DNA from: Campylorhamphus procurvoides
Taxonomy: Eukaryota > Chordata > Aves > Passeriformes > Dendrocolaptidae
NCBI GenBank assembly: GCA_013396655.1
Contig: WBMV01008393.1
Span: forward strand, 124,001-188,000
Reading direction: 5' to 3'
DNA length: 64,000 bases
Positions within the stretch are counted from its first letter, which is position 1, and every line of letters starts with the position of its first letter. The notes below the pieces were generated by a model. It saw only the letters and a list, made by a program, of their open reading frames with translations, did not search any database and was not told the origin of the DNA. A program made the position numbers and the translations under genes. Positions 10,840-22,649 of this stretch are shown one piece after another.

Positions 10840-11980
10840 TCCTCTGTGACTCCTACACTTGTCTGCTTCCCCTCATTCACCAGCTCCTGTGGTTTCCTCA
10901 GCCCGTTTGCCTGCTCAGGCTCCACTCACTTTAGGTAGGATATTAGTTAGGAAGGAAGGAGGGAGGAGGTTTTTCCCCCTCCCCCCCCCTTAGATTTGTT
11001 TTACATTCTGCTTTTTACAGCTTTGAGGTTTTTGTTCACTGCTTTCGCCATCAGCTTCAGTCGCTGTGTGTTGGCTCCCAAAATCCAGAGAGGCCAAGAG
11101 TTTCCAAAACACAGCAGCAGTATTTGTGTTGGCTTCTCAACTTGCTTGGGCATGAACATGGCTTGGCTTGCTCTCCCCGCACACATGAGCTGTTTTCTTT
11201 CCTTATGGCTGTTAATTGTTTGTTTTTGAGATCTAGACAGGGACAAATCCATTTTACAGTCGGAGCGATCAAAAAATGGGAGGAAAATGAGAAGTTCCCC
11301 ATCAGGTTTGCCTTGAGCTGATCACATAAGCTCCGAGATCAAGGGCAGAATGAACCCTCTGCACTCCCAGTGCACGAGCGAAGGGAGAGGGGAAGCTGGA
11401 GGTTTTGGCTGCCTGGATGGAAAAATAAATACCCTCCCACAAATGAGCTATTCTCACAGCCTTGAATTAGTGCTGGCAAAAGTCACCCAGGAGCAGCCTC
11501 GCTCAAGGAGACGGGTCTGAGGAGGTCAGAGCAAACCTCAGTGCCCCCAGGAGCTTCCCTGTGGAAGGTTTACTGGGATGAGACACATGAGAGGCCAGAA
11601 GAAAGCATGAAGAGACCCACTCCCTTCCTTCAAAAAACCCACTAACCAACCCAAAACCTGACTTCTCTTCCATCAAACAGTAGATAAATCAGCAAAAGGG
11701 AGCCCAGGTTACCCTTGGCAAGGCAGAGCTTTAACAGCACCCGTCCCTTTCTTCTGGCAGTGCCACAACCCCCCAAAGCCAGTGAGGAGCAGAAGGACCA
11801 AAACCCCACTGGAAGGAGCAGAAACAAGCCCTGGCTCTCACACAGGGTCCAGCCTGGCTGAACACACCGAGGGCTTCGGAGCAGCCATCGCCTTCAACCA
11901 CAAAGCTGAAACTATTTGCCTGCTGTTTACCTCCCCACCCCTCTTCCTCCCCACAACTGACCTCCTCCTCCTCGCCGCCA
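10840..11980. other. Unique sequence with C-rich run
   Basis: No gene is recognised. A pyrimidine/C-rich run lies at about 10973-10991. Confidence 0.4.
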
Positions 11981-11984
11981 ATCA

Positions 11985-12372
11985 GCCGAGCCTGCCAGCA
12001 GAGGGGTTACAGCATGACATAATTGCAACATGCATAAACAACATTTGCCATTAAGGGATACTTTTAATGAGAAACAGAGCTGCGAAGGGGAAGCATCAAA
12101 GTGGCTCACGGAAGGAAACCGCCTGGAACAAAATCCTACTTGATGCCCCAATTAATATGTTCCCTAATTCTATTTCCTGCACTTGTGGTCCCGCAGCCTC
12201 CTTGCTTTAATTTCTTTGGGAGGATGGAGAGGAAGGAACCTGGAAATGCAGCGTCTTCATGGCTGACTTGATGTACAGGCAATGCGCAGATTAGAACAAA
12301 TTAGAGAATTAAAAAATAACCGACGACAGACTGAGGAAATGTCATCCCCAGCATAATAGTATTAATTGAGAC
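11985..12372. promoter_or_regulatory. Candidate conserved noncoding element, homeodomain-rich
   Basis: This block is AT-rich, non-repetitive and dense in homeodomain-type cores: CATTAAGG (about 12049), TTTTAATGAG (about 12062), CCAATTAATATG (about 12149) and TATTAATTGAG (12360-12370). A forkhead-like ATAAACAAC lies near 12034. The pattern resembles developmental enhancers, but conservation cannot be tested here. Confidence 0.3.
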
Positions 12373-12396
12373 CTGGGTTTTGCAGGCTAGCTTTAG

Positions 12397-12411
12397 AAAA
12401 AAAAAAAAAAA
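12397..12411. repeat. Poly-A run (15)
   Basis: An uninterrupted A-run of 15 is followed by ACAAAACACA-like sequence. There is no retrogene body or target-site duplication next to it. Confidence 0.9.
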
Positions 12412-13689
12412 CAAAACACAAAGCCCCAAGCTGGAGGAATAGGACTGGATTAATCACCCAGGGAGGTTTTTCACTCCACCCCGTGTTGTGCCCAGCCTCG
12501 CTCTTGAAGCTCGGTGACACTGTTGTCCATGTCTGCAGTGTCTCCTCAGTGCAAAGGCAGATGTTTTATCGACTCCCAGGCTTGGCAGGGTTTCCATGCC
12601 CAAGGAGGAGCAGGACAATGATCCACACAGGATCCTACACAAATGCAAGTGCATCCTGAGCCACTCAGAGACGTCTCTTGCAGATGTGTCATGTTGGGAA
12701 TGAAGTGCAGCTGAGCACCTCATGTTCTTCCGACCTTGAGGTTGACTCCAAAGGGAAGGGGAGAGTCTGTTTACATTAGTGTTTAACATATGGATGTTGT
12801 ATCCAGCTGACAGACCCTGTTGTGCTCACAAATATCTTTATCTTTGTCACTCCAGCAGGTATGTCCAGTGATTCCCTGAATCCAGGTGGAGTCACAGGGA
12901 TAAATTCAGATTTAAAAAACCTTCCAAACAGTTCCTATCAATTAAACACTCCAAAGCTGATCATGTAAGAAGCACAGAAATATATAAATACCCTCACGAA
13001 AGGAGTGATACTTGGTAAGATGAACCATCTGGTGAACATCTCTGTTTAACCTTCACCAACGACTTGAAGCTAAACAGAGGCAGAAGACTTAGAAATGATG
13101 TAAGCCTTTATTTTTTTTCCCCTGGATTCCTATGGAGACAAGGCTGGTGTGATCAGAGCCTGTCCTCCCACAGTTACTTCACCATCTTTGAGCCACAGAT
13201 CTTTATTTATTTTTCAACAAAGACCTCAGAGTTACATAGTTCCTACAAGTATCACACTACAAGGAAGCCACGTGGAAAACAGTTGCCATAACACCCTGAA
13301 GTAGGGAAACCCCAAACTTAGCAGCCACCAGAGAATCCTACAAGGTAGAAAACTACAGCAATTCAGGCTTTAGGATCTCTTGGACAGAATTAGGAGTGAC
13401 CTGATGCAGCCATCTCCAAGCTGTGTATGCCCTACTCAAAATCCTCATCCACATCTCCAGGACTTTGCTCTCAGCACGGCAAGAAACATGATCCAGGGGG
13501 ATACTGGCCCCCAAATTCCAGGGATACCATCAGCTGGGGTGAAGATTTTAGAGAGGAAACATAAAATAATAAAGGAACTGCAACCAAAGAGAACAAGGAG
13601 CAAATAGCAGCTGCTAAGAAGTTCCAGCAAGATGTTAAGAGACTGCCCAGTCTCTTCCCAGTGAGTGCCATAGCACAGCCATGGAAAAT
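12412..13689. other. Unique sequence, no gene recognised
   Basis: The frames are short and unremarkable; no repeat is recognised. Confidence 0.4.
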
Positions 13690-13747
13690 GAGAATCATTG
13701 AATGGTTTGAGTTGAAAAGGATCTTAAAGATCATCCAGCTCCAATTT
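13690..13747 (-). mobile_element. CR1 LINE 3'-end fragment
   Basis: The reverse complement of the avian CR1 3' end can be read: AGAATCATTGAATGGTTTGA, GTTGAAAAGGATCTTAAAGA and TCATCCAGCTCCAA. About 58 bases remain. Confidence 0.85.
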
Positions 13748-13749
13748 GT

Positions 13750-16700
13750 TTATGGCTGAAAAAGCTGGCTTAAATTCTTGGCACCAGAAGTGTTTCATGT
13801 TGAAACCAGGCTTTTTTCTTTTTCAAAAAACAAAATTTTTAGCCAGATTTCTTCTTTACTGTCAGCATTTCCCAAGACCATTGGATTCTTTTGGACTAAT
13901 TTATCTATATTTTTACAGAACTTACCAAAACTGTTAGCAAAACAAGAAAGTGCTTTTTCCTCCTCACCGCAGTCACTGTTTTCAGAAAGTGAGGTTTGTT
14001 GTAATCAAAGACACAGTGGCTGATTTGTAAAATCAGTTTCCTAAAGAGATTAAAAACGGCTCCAGCTTCCACAGCATTTCCAACCTTGTAAAGCAGAAAC
14101 AATCTGAAATGACAGCTTTTAAAATATTTTTGATAAAATCTGTCACCAGCTCACAGTGGAGTTTGTTTTGTTACCAAGAAAATCTTTCTCCTTGTGGACT
14201 TTCCCATTTTAATCTCTTCCACATTGATATTGATGGAAATTAAATTTCAAACCACATTTTACAGTCTGGGCTTGAGTCTTTGCAGGGAATCTCAGAATGC
14301 AGCACCGAGCATTTGATGTAAAAAAAGGAGTTTCTGAACATTCACAGATCTGCTATGCAGGAATAATTTTCAAATACCTTTATTAAATATCAAGTTCACT
14401 AGAAACACTGGATTTCCCACTTACTGAGAAAATATTTAACATATGGGAAACCATTAAAATGGTGTATGATGGAATAAGAAGCTGGGCAAGCTTTACCCTT
14501 GGTTTAGGCTGAGATCAGGACTAGGAGAAGGTGCAGCCTCCAGTCAGGCTTTGGATCACAGGTCAGTTCTGCCCAGGCAGCACCCTGGTTGTAAATGTCT
14601 GATGGTCTACAAGGAGCTCATCTACAAGCAGGTCTGGTCCAGCAGAGCTCTCTAAACACCATGGGTTAAGATGCTGCCAGTCCTGGTCTCTGCTAGGACT
14701 GAAATGAACTCCCTGAGGAAATCAAGGCAAGTCCTCTCTTGATGGCCTGGACCAAGTCAGGTCACACAGGGTTGGGGTGAGCTTTGGATTGTCCCAGACT
14801 CGATTTTGGAAGAAGTTTTCAAGCCATGTTTTCAGAGACCTGGATCACCTAAGGAAATCACTGCCAGTTTTCAGATGAACACAAAAGGTAATTTGACTGT
14901 CACTACACAGACCCAGGAGAAAACCCTCACTACTTCAAAGCATTTCTTCCAAGTCTAGGGATTTGAAAAGAGAAACATTACCACCTTTTTTTAGACCTGC
15001 TGCCATTCTGTAGCCAAACCCACCCATTCACCTAAGGAGAAACCTCAGCAAGTAAAGGCTTTGGGTGTAGAAAACCAGGTCCTGGAGGAGACTTTAAAAA
15101 ACCCCATGGATGCTTCCACTGCTACATCAGCATTTTCCTTCAGTGATTTCCCCCACCTTGCCTATTGCTTGACACATCATTACCTGGTAATAGGTCTCTC
15201 AGCTCTGGGTGGGAATGGGAGTGGAAAGAGCTGCTGGGAACTTAAGGACCACAGCAAGCCATGTGCTTAATAAAACCAGAGATGCATGTCTGGAAAAGGT
15301 AGAGCAGACATATAGAATTGCAAAAGAGGCCCTTGCTCAGAGGCTCAGCCCTGCAGAGCTGGAGGATACCTCCTGCAAGGAGTGGGAGTGAGAGGTGCTC
15401 ACATGACGTGACTGGATCACTCGCTCAGTCATTACTTGACTCCTGGTTTTACTATTGCCCTTAATGGACTGCACTTCCTCCCTTTTCCCTGGGTGTGTGT
15501 GTTAAAAGGATCGGACCTCCACATGTGCTGACTGGCAACTGAGAAACACCCCACAGAATCACAGGGAGCTTGATCTCATCTGCAGCCAGCGACACCTTCC
15601 CACAGAGGATGTGCTTTGTACTGTCCAGTCTGGAGAAAAAGTATTGCAAAACATAACAACAAAAAGAAGACAATCATTTTCCTTGTTTAGATTTCACTGG
15701 GGCTGCCAGAAAATCCAGCTGGTGGAAGCATATTGAATGTGCTTTGCAACTATTCTCCTGAAAGTTTTCTGTCGTAAAGACTTGTGAGCATTTCTCTTCT
15801 TACCTTTGCAAAAAACCCCAACAAGATCTGAGAGAATTTTTGCAGTTCTCTCTTTCTAAGCCTCTTCTCAAGAAAGGAAAATTCATGAGCTTAAAACAAC
15901 TTATGGTTTCATGGCTTACATAAATTTTATGTTTTGACCGATGGTCAAGGCTTTTTAAAGGTTTCCATTCTTTAGAGGTGAGCAAACTCTGCCAACTTTC
16001 AACCATGTATGAACCAAGGAAACCATTTGATCTGGGTTACAATCTTCCAGGACACCAAACTCCCAGGTGAAAACTGGATTTATCCATCCTAACTCAGGGC
16101 ACACATCTGAGTTAATAATCCTGGGTGACTTGGCAGCTCATGGAGAGAACTGGAAAACTCAAGAGACACACTGAGCATTCACCCTCCTGAGCCCTTGGTT
16201 GTCTCCACTGGCACTTGTTGAGGTGACATTGGCTGGGTGACACTTACCTGCCTACTGGGAGAGAAGTCCAGCCTGTCAATCCCATTAAATATTCCTGGCA
16301 CACACACAACCCAACGTTCAACAATTACAGAGCCTGCCTTGCTCGCTCTTCCCCTCAAGACAGAAATTACCCATCTGAGGTTTCTTCATTACTTTTCACA
16401 GACTCCAAATTTCAAAGGGCAAATTTCCAACCTCAAAACCTGGATTTTGGAAGTCACTCTCTAACCTCCCCCATGTTCTCAGCTCCATGAGATGCCAGCA
16501 CAGCCTGGTCTCACCCACCAGTTAGGGTTGCTTGTTTTATGTTTCTAAGGAACAAATGGATCCTTCTAGAATATGCTGAGTGATGGCCAGTTGGTTTTTA
16601 TAACTGGTTGGTACTCTCTGCCTTTCCTCACCAGCATGAGCTGCTGCTTCTCCCATGCTTGCAGGGCTGGAGCAGGGATCCATGCCCTCCTTCCCAGCCA

Positions 16701-17530
16701 GGGTTCACATGGCTTCATGGAAAGCATTGATATTACAAACAATGAACCCACAAAACACAGGCATTCAAGTCCAACCAGTTTCATTTGGAAAAGCATCAAG
16801 AAGATCCAGGTTATCTGATTTCCCTACACCTGGAGCACAGCAACTCCTTTTGAGCAAGCTGAGTGTTTCCAACCCAACCTCAAGGGTTTTCAAGTTAGGT
16901 GGTGTCCCCTCCTCGGTTCCCCCCAGCCAACAGTTTGTGTACAGACTATGTACAAGGCAAAGCTCACTTCAGATGTTCATTTTCGGAAGCAACTTCACCT
17001 CTAAGAGCTCAGCTGTTTCATCAAGAGCTTTCCATGATCAGAGGACTATAGTTTTGAGGAGATTTATCAAATCAATGGGGTGTGTCTCTAAACAATGGCA
17101 CAACACAGGCTCCTTCTGCGCTTAAAGTAACATAATGGGAACAAACTTCCTCCCCAAAGCCTCTCAAAATCCCTCCCAGGTGATGCTGCCAAGCCTGGAG
17201 ATGCTCACAGCTCTTTGAATTTCCACCATTTCCAACCTGATCCTCCTTTTGGGTGGCCCTTGTCACTCACATGGACTTCAACTGCCAGCTGCTGGAAGCA
17301 GAGAGCTGGAACACATCCACCACCTAAAAACCTGCAGGTGATCTAAGCTCAGCCTGTGCATCTGGGCAGTTCTGTAGAGAATCAACCCGGCAATAATAAC
17401 GGGAAATGAAAGGTCTCGGCCCTCCATGACTCAGTTTTCCGATCCGAGATCACTTTCTTCTTCCTTTGTCCTTTACCTGTTTATAATCCTACACAGGAAG
17501 AGGAGAGAGGGAGCAACCTGCTCTGTGGAC
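13750..17530. other. Unique sequence, no gene recognised
   Basis: This is AT-rich at 13.8-14.5 kb and of mixed composition afterwards. No CR1, exon or RNA gene is recognised. The frame at 16655-17125 (156 codons) shows no known family. Confidence 0.4.
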
Positions 17531-17589
17531 AGGAGGTTTAGAATGGGATGGTTTTTAAGGTCCTTCCCACCCAAAGCATTCCGTGATTT
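17531..17589 (+). mobile_element. CR1 LINE 3'-tail fragment
   Basis: The segment GGTTTTTAAGGTCCTTCCCA, followed by CCCAAAGCATTCCGTGATTT, is a diverged CR1 3' end. Confidence 0.75.
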
Positions 17590-18720
17590 GAAGAAGTGAC
17601 ACTGTACATGCACGCTCATATCTTCCTTTATGGTTGCTTGGGGTGTGATGGAGCTGAAAGACCACAGAAAACAGTTCCACAAGCCAAACCCCACCAGCCA
17701 GAGCCCCACCACGTGCCATGGGGCAGTGCCCTGCTCAAGAGCCCTGCCAGCACCCCCAGGCACCTGCCCATCGTGGGCCCCCCCAACCACTCAGGAACTT
17801 GGCTCCCAAATGGGCTCATTAGACATGAATGGCTTTTGCATTAGCAGATATCAGGCCTCCTGGTACCAGCCCTGTCACTTCCGCAGGCACCAGCACAAGG
17901 CTCGCTTCAAACCTCCAATTTGTCTGTTTAGTGTCTTCATAAAGGAGGGAGCAAAGGAAAGAGCCTGGCTGGGGGATGGGGCCGGGAGGACTAAACCGGG
18001 AACTTGTCTCTAATTTCTCTGGGCCCCCCACCCCTGTGCTTCCCCTGGGGACACGGCCTTCAAAGGGAGCTACAAATATTTACTAATTCTATTAACAGCA
18101 TACAAATTGTTTTCAGGGGAGCATCAAGCACACAAAGCCGGGGCAGCCCCCCCTGCTCCCGGAGCCCCGGCACAGCCACACGCACTCCATAGGCAACTAT
18201 TGCTTCCCGCCTCCCCAATTTTTCCTAAGTTCAAGATGAGTTGAAGGGTCAAAAAGGCAAAGGGTGTTTCAGAAGTTTAGCAGACAGCATTTGGTAAGGG
18301 GAAGGCAGCAGGAGGGGGTGGGGGGAGAGAGGAGAGAAGGAATCTGGCATGCATTAGGCTGAACAGTTCCAAACATCCATCCTCCACAGACTTGTTACTT
18401 TCTTTCTTTCTCACAGGATTTTTGGTTGGTTTTTTTTTTTACTTTTTGTAATTTGTGGTTTATTTAAGGGTTGTTTTTCTTTTTTTTTTCATATCAGCCA
18501 CTAACTGTATTTTAATCTCCTTCCCCCACCCTCCTATGCTGTTCCAAAAGCACATGCTCATGATGCTCAGACTGAAGGTCTCAGACATATCCTACGTGCT
18601 TTGCCAAGGAGCTGCTGCAAGAAGTTTGCAACAGTTGTTGGAAACTTGAAAAGTGAATAAAAAGCTCCATCATGGACAGGAAAAGAGCTCGGTGTAGTGA
18701 GATGCTCCATCCAGTGAAAG
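17590..18720. other. Unique sequence with G-rich and T-rich tracts
   Basis: No gene is recognised. A purine-rich tract with GGGGG and GGGGGG runs lies at about 18297-18340, and T-rich tracts at about 18420-18490. An AT-rich patch at about 18070-18110 (AAATATTTACTAATTC) may be regulatory. Confidence 0.35.
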
Positions 18721-18779
18721 GTGGGAGTTGGAACTAGATGATCTCTACAGTGTCCCAACCCAAACCATTCCATGATTCC
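18721..18779 (+). mobile_element. CR1 LINE 3'-tail fragment
   Basis: GTTGGAACTAGATGATCTCT then TGTCCCAACCCAAACCATTC and CATGATTCC match the last ~58 bases of avian CR1. Confidence 0.85.
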
Positions 18780-18784
18780 CACCA

Positions 18785-19730
18785 AACACAGCAGAGGAGG
18801 AATGATGCTCACATGGGATCATGTCCCAGTGCACATCCCACTGCCCAGATGCAACAGCAATGGAGAGTTCTCTAGGAGGAGAAGGTCTTAGTCCAAGGCC
18901 TCAGTTGGTGCTGTGCAGCTCAATGGAGCTAATTAGAGTTAATACCAGATAAGCTTTGGGCTCCACAAAGTCTTCCAGGAGGTAATTTTCCACACAACCC
19001 ATATCTTATTATGTTTTATGAATCCAAAATAAGAACAGTACAGGCTACATATTCCAAAGAAATAATACTTCCCAAATGTCCAGCTACCTAAAGCAAATCC
19101 ATCTGGCTGAGTGGACAGATGACCAAAGCCTTCATGAACATGACAAGGTGACATCACCCGGGGATGTGGCATAAAGTGGATGAGACCCAAACTCTGGACA
19201 TCCCCTCCTGAGCCTGGAGGAGAGTGGGGAATCCAGCCAGGCAGGACAGCACTGGGGAACCCCAGCATGGAAAAAAGACTTTGAGCAGATGTGTCCCTTT
19301 GCTGTCACCAGACTGCCAGGTGTGACATGAAGATCGTTCTCTCCCATGGGAGTGATGTCATAGGGAGGAGAATGCTGTGCATCACTTTATTTGTTAACCT
19401 TTCCTGGCATGCCAAATATTTTCACTTTTGTTCTGGGTCAAGGAGTACTAAAGATGGAGTAGAGTGTTCGGCACATTGTGGAGGAGCTGTTGAAGAGGAC
19501 CTGCCTTCTGCCAACCAGATGTGAGAGCTGGAAGGCGTGGTATGTGGGGCTTGAAAGAGCATGGACAACCTGACCAATGATCCCCTCAATCTTAACTACA
19601 AATCTTGTTTCTTTGCTTCTCATCAGATATGATCCTGCCAGTCCTCCAGATTTTTTTTTTCTATCAACAGGAAACAAGTAGATAAACTGTATTTTAGCAG
19701 AAATCCCCTCCCCCTTCAGAAAAAAGAAGC
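18785..19730. other. Unique sequence, no gene recognised
   Basis: No repeat or exon is recognised. A T-run lies at about 19652-19660. Confidence 0.4.
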
Positions 19731-19732
19731 CA

Positions 19733-19810
19733 TCATAGAATCATGAAATACTCTGAATTGGAAGTGATCTACAAAGATCAAGTCCAAATCCTGAGTCCAA
19801 CCCAACTCCA
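19733..19810 (-). mobile_element. CR1 LINE 3'-end fragment, diverged
   Basis: TCATAGAATCATGAAATACT, then TTGGAAGTGATCTACAAAGA and TCAAGTCCAA, fit the reverse complement of a CR1 3' end. It is more diverged than the copy just downstream. Confidence 0.65.
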
Positions 19811-19880
19811 AGTTCCTCAACTTTTGGGGGAAAGATGGAAGGGCATACAAACACAACAGCAGTGTGTAGAGCAGTCAAAT

Positions 19881-19935
19881 TCATAAAATCATAGACTGGT
19901 TTGGGTTGGAAGGGACCTGGAAGGTCATCTAGACA
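19881..19935 (-). mobile_element. CR1 LINE 3'-end fragment
   Basis: AAAATCATAGACTGGTTTGG, GTTGGAAGGGACCTGGAAGG and TCATCTAGACA are a clear reverse-complement CR1 3' end. Two minus-strand CR1 tails thus lie within about 150 bases and are separate insertions or a local duplication. Confidence 0.85.
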
Positions 19936-19939
19936 AGGC

Positions 19940-20130
19940 AGAGCACTGCACTCTCTTCATGCCACCCAACTTCAGGTGGTTATCTCAGGCACACGTAGGA
20001 GAAGTCACGTTGCCCTTGTCTTATCAGTGCAAGAAATAGGTACCTCCAGAGGGCAATTTAAATCTCAGGTGGATTAAAGTGCCCTTTGGCACTAAGCAGT
20101 TCAATAGTGCCTGAAATTAGCCAGGATGAA
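19940..20130. other. Possible ancient repeat or CR1-flank sequence
   Basis: The segment contains CCAGAGGGCAATTTAAATCT and the small inverted repeat AGTGCC...GGCACT (about 20078-20093). It looks like a decayed interspersed repeat, but I cannot name a family. Confidence 0.2.
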
Positions 20131-22480
20131 TCTGGACCTTAATCAGCAAATGGACTTTTCATTTCATGAAAAGTGTCAAGATTGCAAATTATTTTTCATT
20201 TCAAATGAGGGCCAAAAAAAATCCCCCACCAACATTTCATTTCCACCATGATTTATCTTTAAATTCATTTGAGTTAATCAAAATATTTATTTTTCTGTCC
20301 CTTCAAAACATTCCCATTTAATTTTACACCTCTTTAATTTGTCTACATATAAACTGCATTTTAAAAATGAAAGTTTTTCCCTTATGAGAAAAGAACAAAC
20401 TCCTTTGTTTTGCACCTACCAAAGCCAGATCTCTGACATTATTTCCCTCCTATGTAGAATTCCTCAAAACTTCTGTCTGCACACAGAAAAATAATCAGTT
20501 TTCATCAAGGTGATGATATTTTTGTAGAAGAAACTGATGCAGTGGCACTTTATGACTCACTTAGGGTGGGCATGACAAATACCTATAGGGGAAGATAAGG
20601 CTGCCCAGGGCTTTGCTGAGGGACAATTTATCCCAGTCCAGGATTCAGAGAAGGTGAACACTTCACTGGAGACAAGGTACTCACCTTCATCCTTCCTACT
20701 ATCAGGTTTGACTACAGCTTGAATATTGTGGCTCTGTTAGAAATATCAATCCCCAGCAAAAACCCTTCTAATAGTTCAAGAGGGAAGGAAGGAGGAGAGG
20801 AAAAAAAACCCTCCATCAGATTAGTTCTCTGATAGTTTTCAAATGCTCAGAATGTCAATCTCCTGGCAACACCTGCACATGGCACATAGACCTTGGCTTT
20901 CTGGAGTCCCTGCAGCATCTTTTCAAGTAATCTACAGGAGAATAGAAGGATGTGGCCTTGGAAAAAACCCTCTAAGTGCATAAACAGCTGTGGCCACATT
21001 TCCTACGGCTGACATCTCAAGGTTGCTGCAAGAGGGGAGAATGAGGACAAACAAGGCTCTCCAAAGGAAAGTATTTCCCCTGTGTTGGTTATTTGTTAAA
21101 GAGTTCAGCAACTGAATTTGTAGAAAGATGTTTAGTTGCTTTCTGCACTAGCAGTGTAGAAGATTTCTGTGCTGCTTATCTACAATTCCCTATGGATATT
21201 GAGGGATGTTTGACCAGATAAAGTTATAGATGTGGTAAACTGCAGCCAAATAAACATCCTTACTCATAGACGTGGACTCACAAGGATGATGAGCATTACA
21301 CAGTGACCACAACAATCACAATTGGCACCAATATGTGGGCAAAGAGAATCCTGAGGATAATCCCAGCAGTTCCAGTTCCTGTCAGAGCTACACCACGTCT
21401 GACAGCTGGTATTACACCAAGCCAGGGAGGCAAATAATTGCCAAACTGGAAACGAAACAGTCCTTCTCCTGGGCAGGTCTGGCAACACAGTGCTCACCTC
21501 TGGAACAGAGCCCCGAGTCCAAGTGGCTGGTGCAGCCATTAGAGCCTTCTGGTTCGCTCATCATCCCGCAGAAAGGCCTGAGCATCCATCGGAGAAGAGG
21601 TGTCTGTACAGTGCACACTCATACTGAACCTGCACGAGGGGCTGAGGGACTCATCCTAGACCTGGAATCATCTCCAGAACAAAAGCCATAAGGCCAAGCA
21701 GACCCCCTCTCAGTCCAGAGGGAGCACAGGCACTTGACAGCCTCTCACAGAGCTCCAAGCTGTGCTTCCTCCATGCCTGGCTGGAGAGGGGAAAGGAGAC
21801 CCATCTATCCACACATCCAGTGTCCACAGGCACCGAGCCCTCCACCCTCTCCCAGCCTTCCCTGTGGCCTCAGGCAGCAGGGCCAGAGGAGCTGGGGGAC
21901 AACATCGGGCACCACTGGGCTCTGAGGGGCTGTGACAGCAGCCAGCACTTTGCAAAGCCTCCTTCCTTGTCACAGGCTGCAGGGAAGGACAGATGGCACC
22001 AGAACCAGTGCCCTGAGCTGACACAGAGCAGTGTGCCTGCTGAAGGCTGAGCCTGCACACCAGCGAAGCTGCTCTCAGTGCTGTCTACAGAAATCCAAGC
22101 ACCCTTTTGCTCCTGGTGTTCCATTCGGCCAAACTCTGCTCTCCTCACGCAATCCAACCCTGGGATAACTCCATCTAGGATGCATCCCATCAGCACAAAT
22201 GCAAATTAGGCATTTAATAGAGGCAGCTTGGAACAGTGTGTGCTGAGCACTTCATCAGGGCCTGAGGAGCTGCTGGGGCTGCGGCAGGTGAAGCCAGCTG
22301 TCGTGGAAAATGAGCAGAGAGCAGCAGGCTCAGGCTCCATCTATTCCCCTTGCTGGGCTCAACTCTCCCTAATCCTTAAAAAGGGAGGAAAGAAAACAAC
22401 ACAAAGCCTCTCTGCATCAGCCTGTTTTGGCCATACATCCTCCCTACTGCAATGGCACTCGGGCCATCGCAGCAACCCAA
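20131..22480. other. Unique sequence, no gene recognised
   Basis: An AT-rich stretch with the small palindrome CTTTTCAT/ATGAAAAG lies at 20155-20173. The rest is unremarkable. Overlapping frames at 21264-21691 and 21710-22196 (up to 118 codons) show no known family. Confidence 0.4.
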
Positions 22481-22484
22481 TGAA

Positions 22485-22645
22485 GTGTTGCTGTAATTAA
22501 GGTTTAATGGAGCTGCAAGACTGTGTCATAGCAAAAAGCCTTATAACAGAGGTGGAATGCAATTTACTGCCCACCAGGTAGAGAGCAATAAATCTGCAAT
22601 ATTTATTGGCAAGAGAGAGAAATGTGATCCAGAATTCCATATGCT
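22485..22645. promoter_or_regulatory. Candidate conserved noncoding element
   Basis: A TAATTAAGGTTTAATGG stretch (about 22494-22510) and AATAAATCTGCAATATTTAT (about 22588) lie in non-repetitive sequence without an open frame. Homeodomain-type cores suggest an enhancer; this is low-confidence inference. Confidence 0.2.
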
Positions 22646-22649
22646 GGGC

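Noticed and set aside
12397..12411. Poly-A run as a sign of a processed retrogene
   Set aside because: No gene-like body precedes it and no target-site duplication flanks it.
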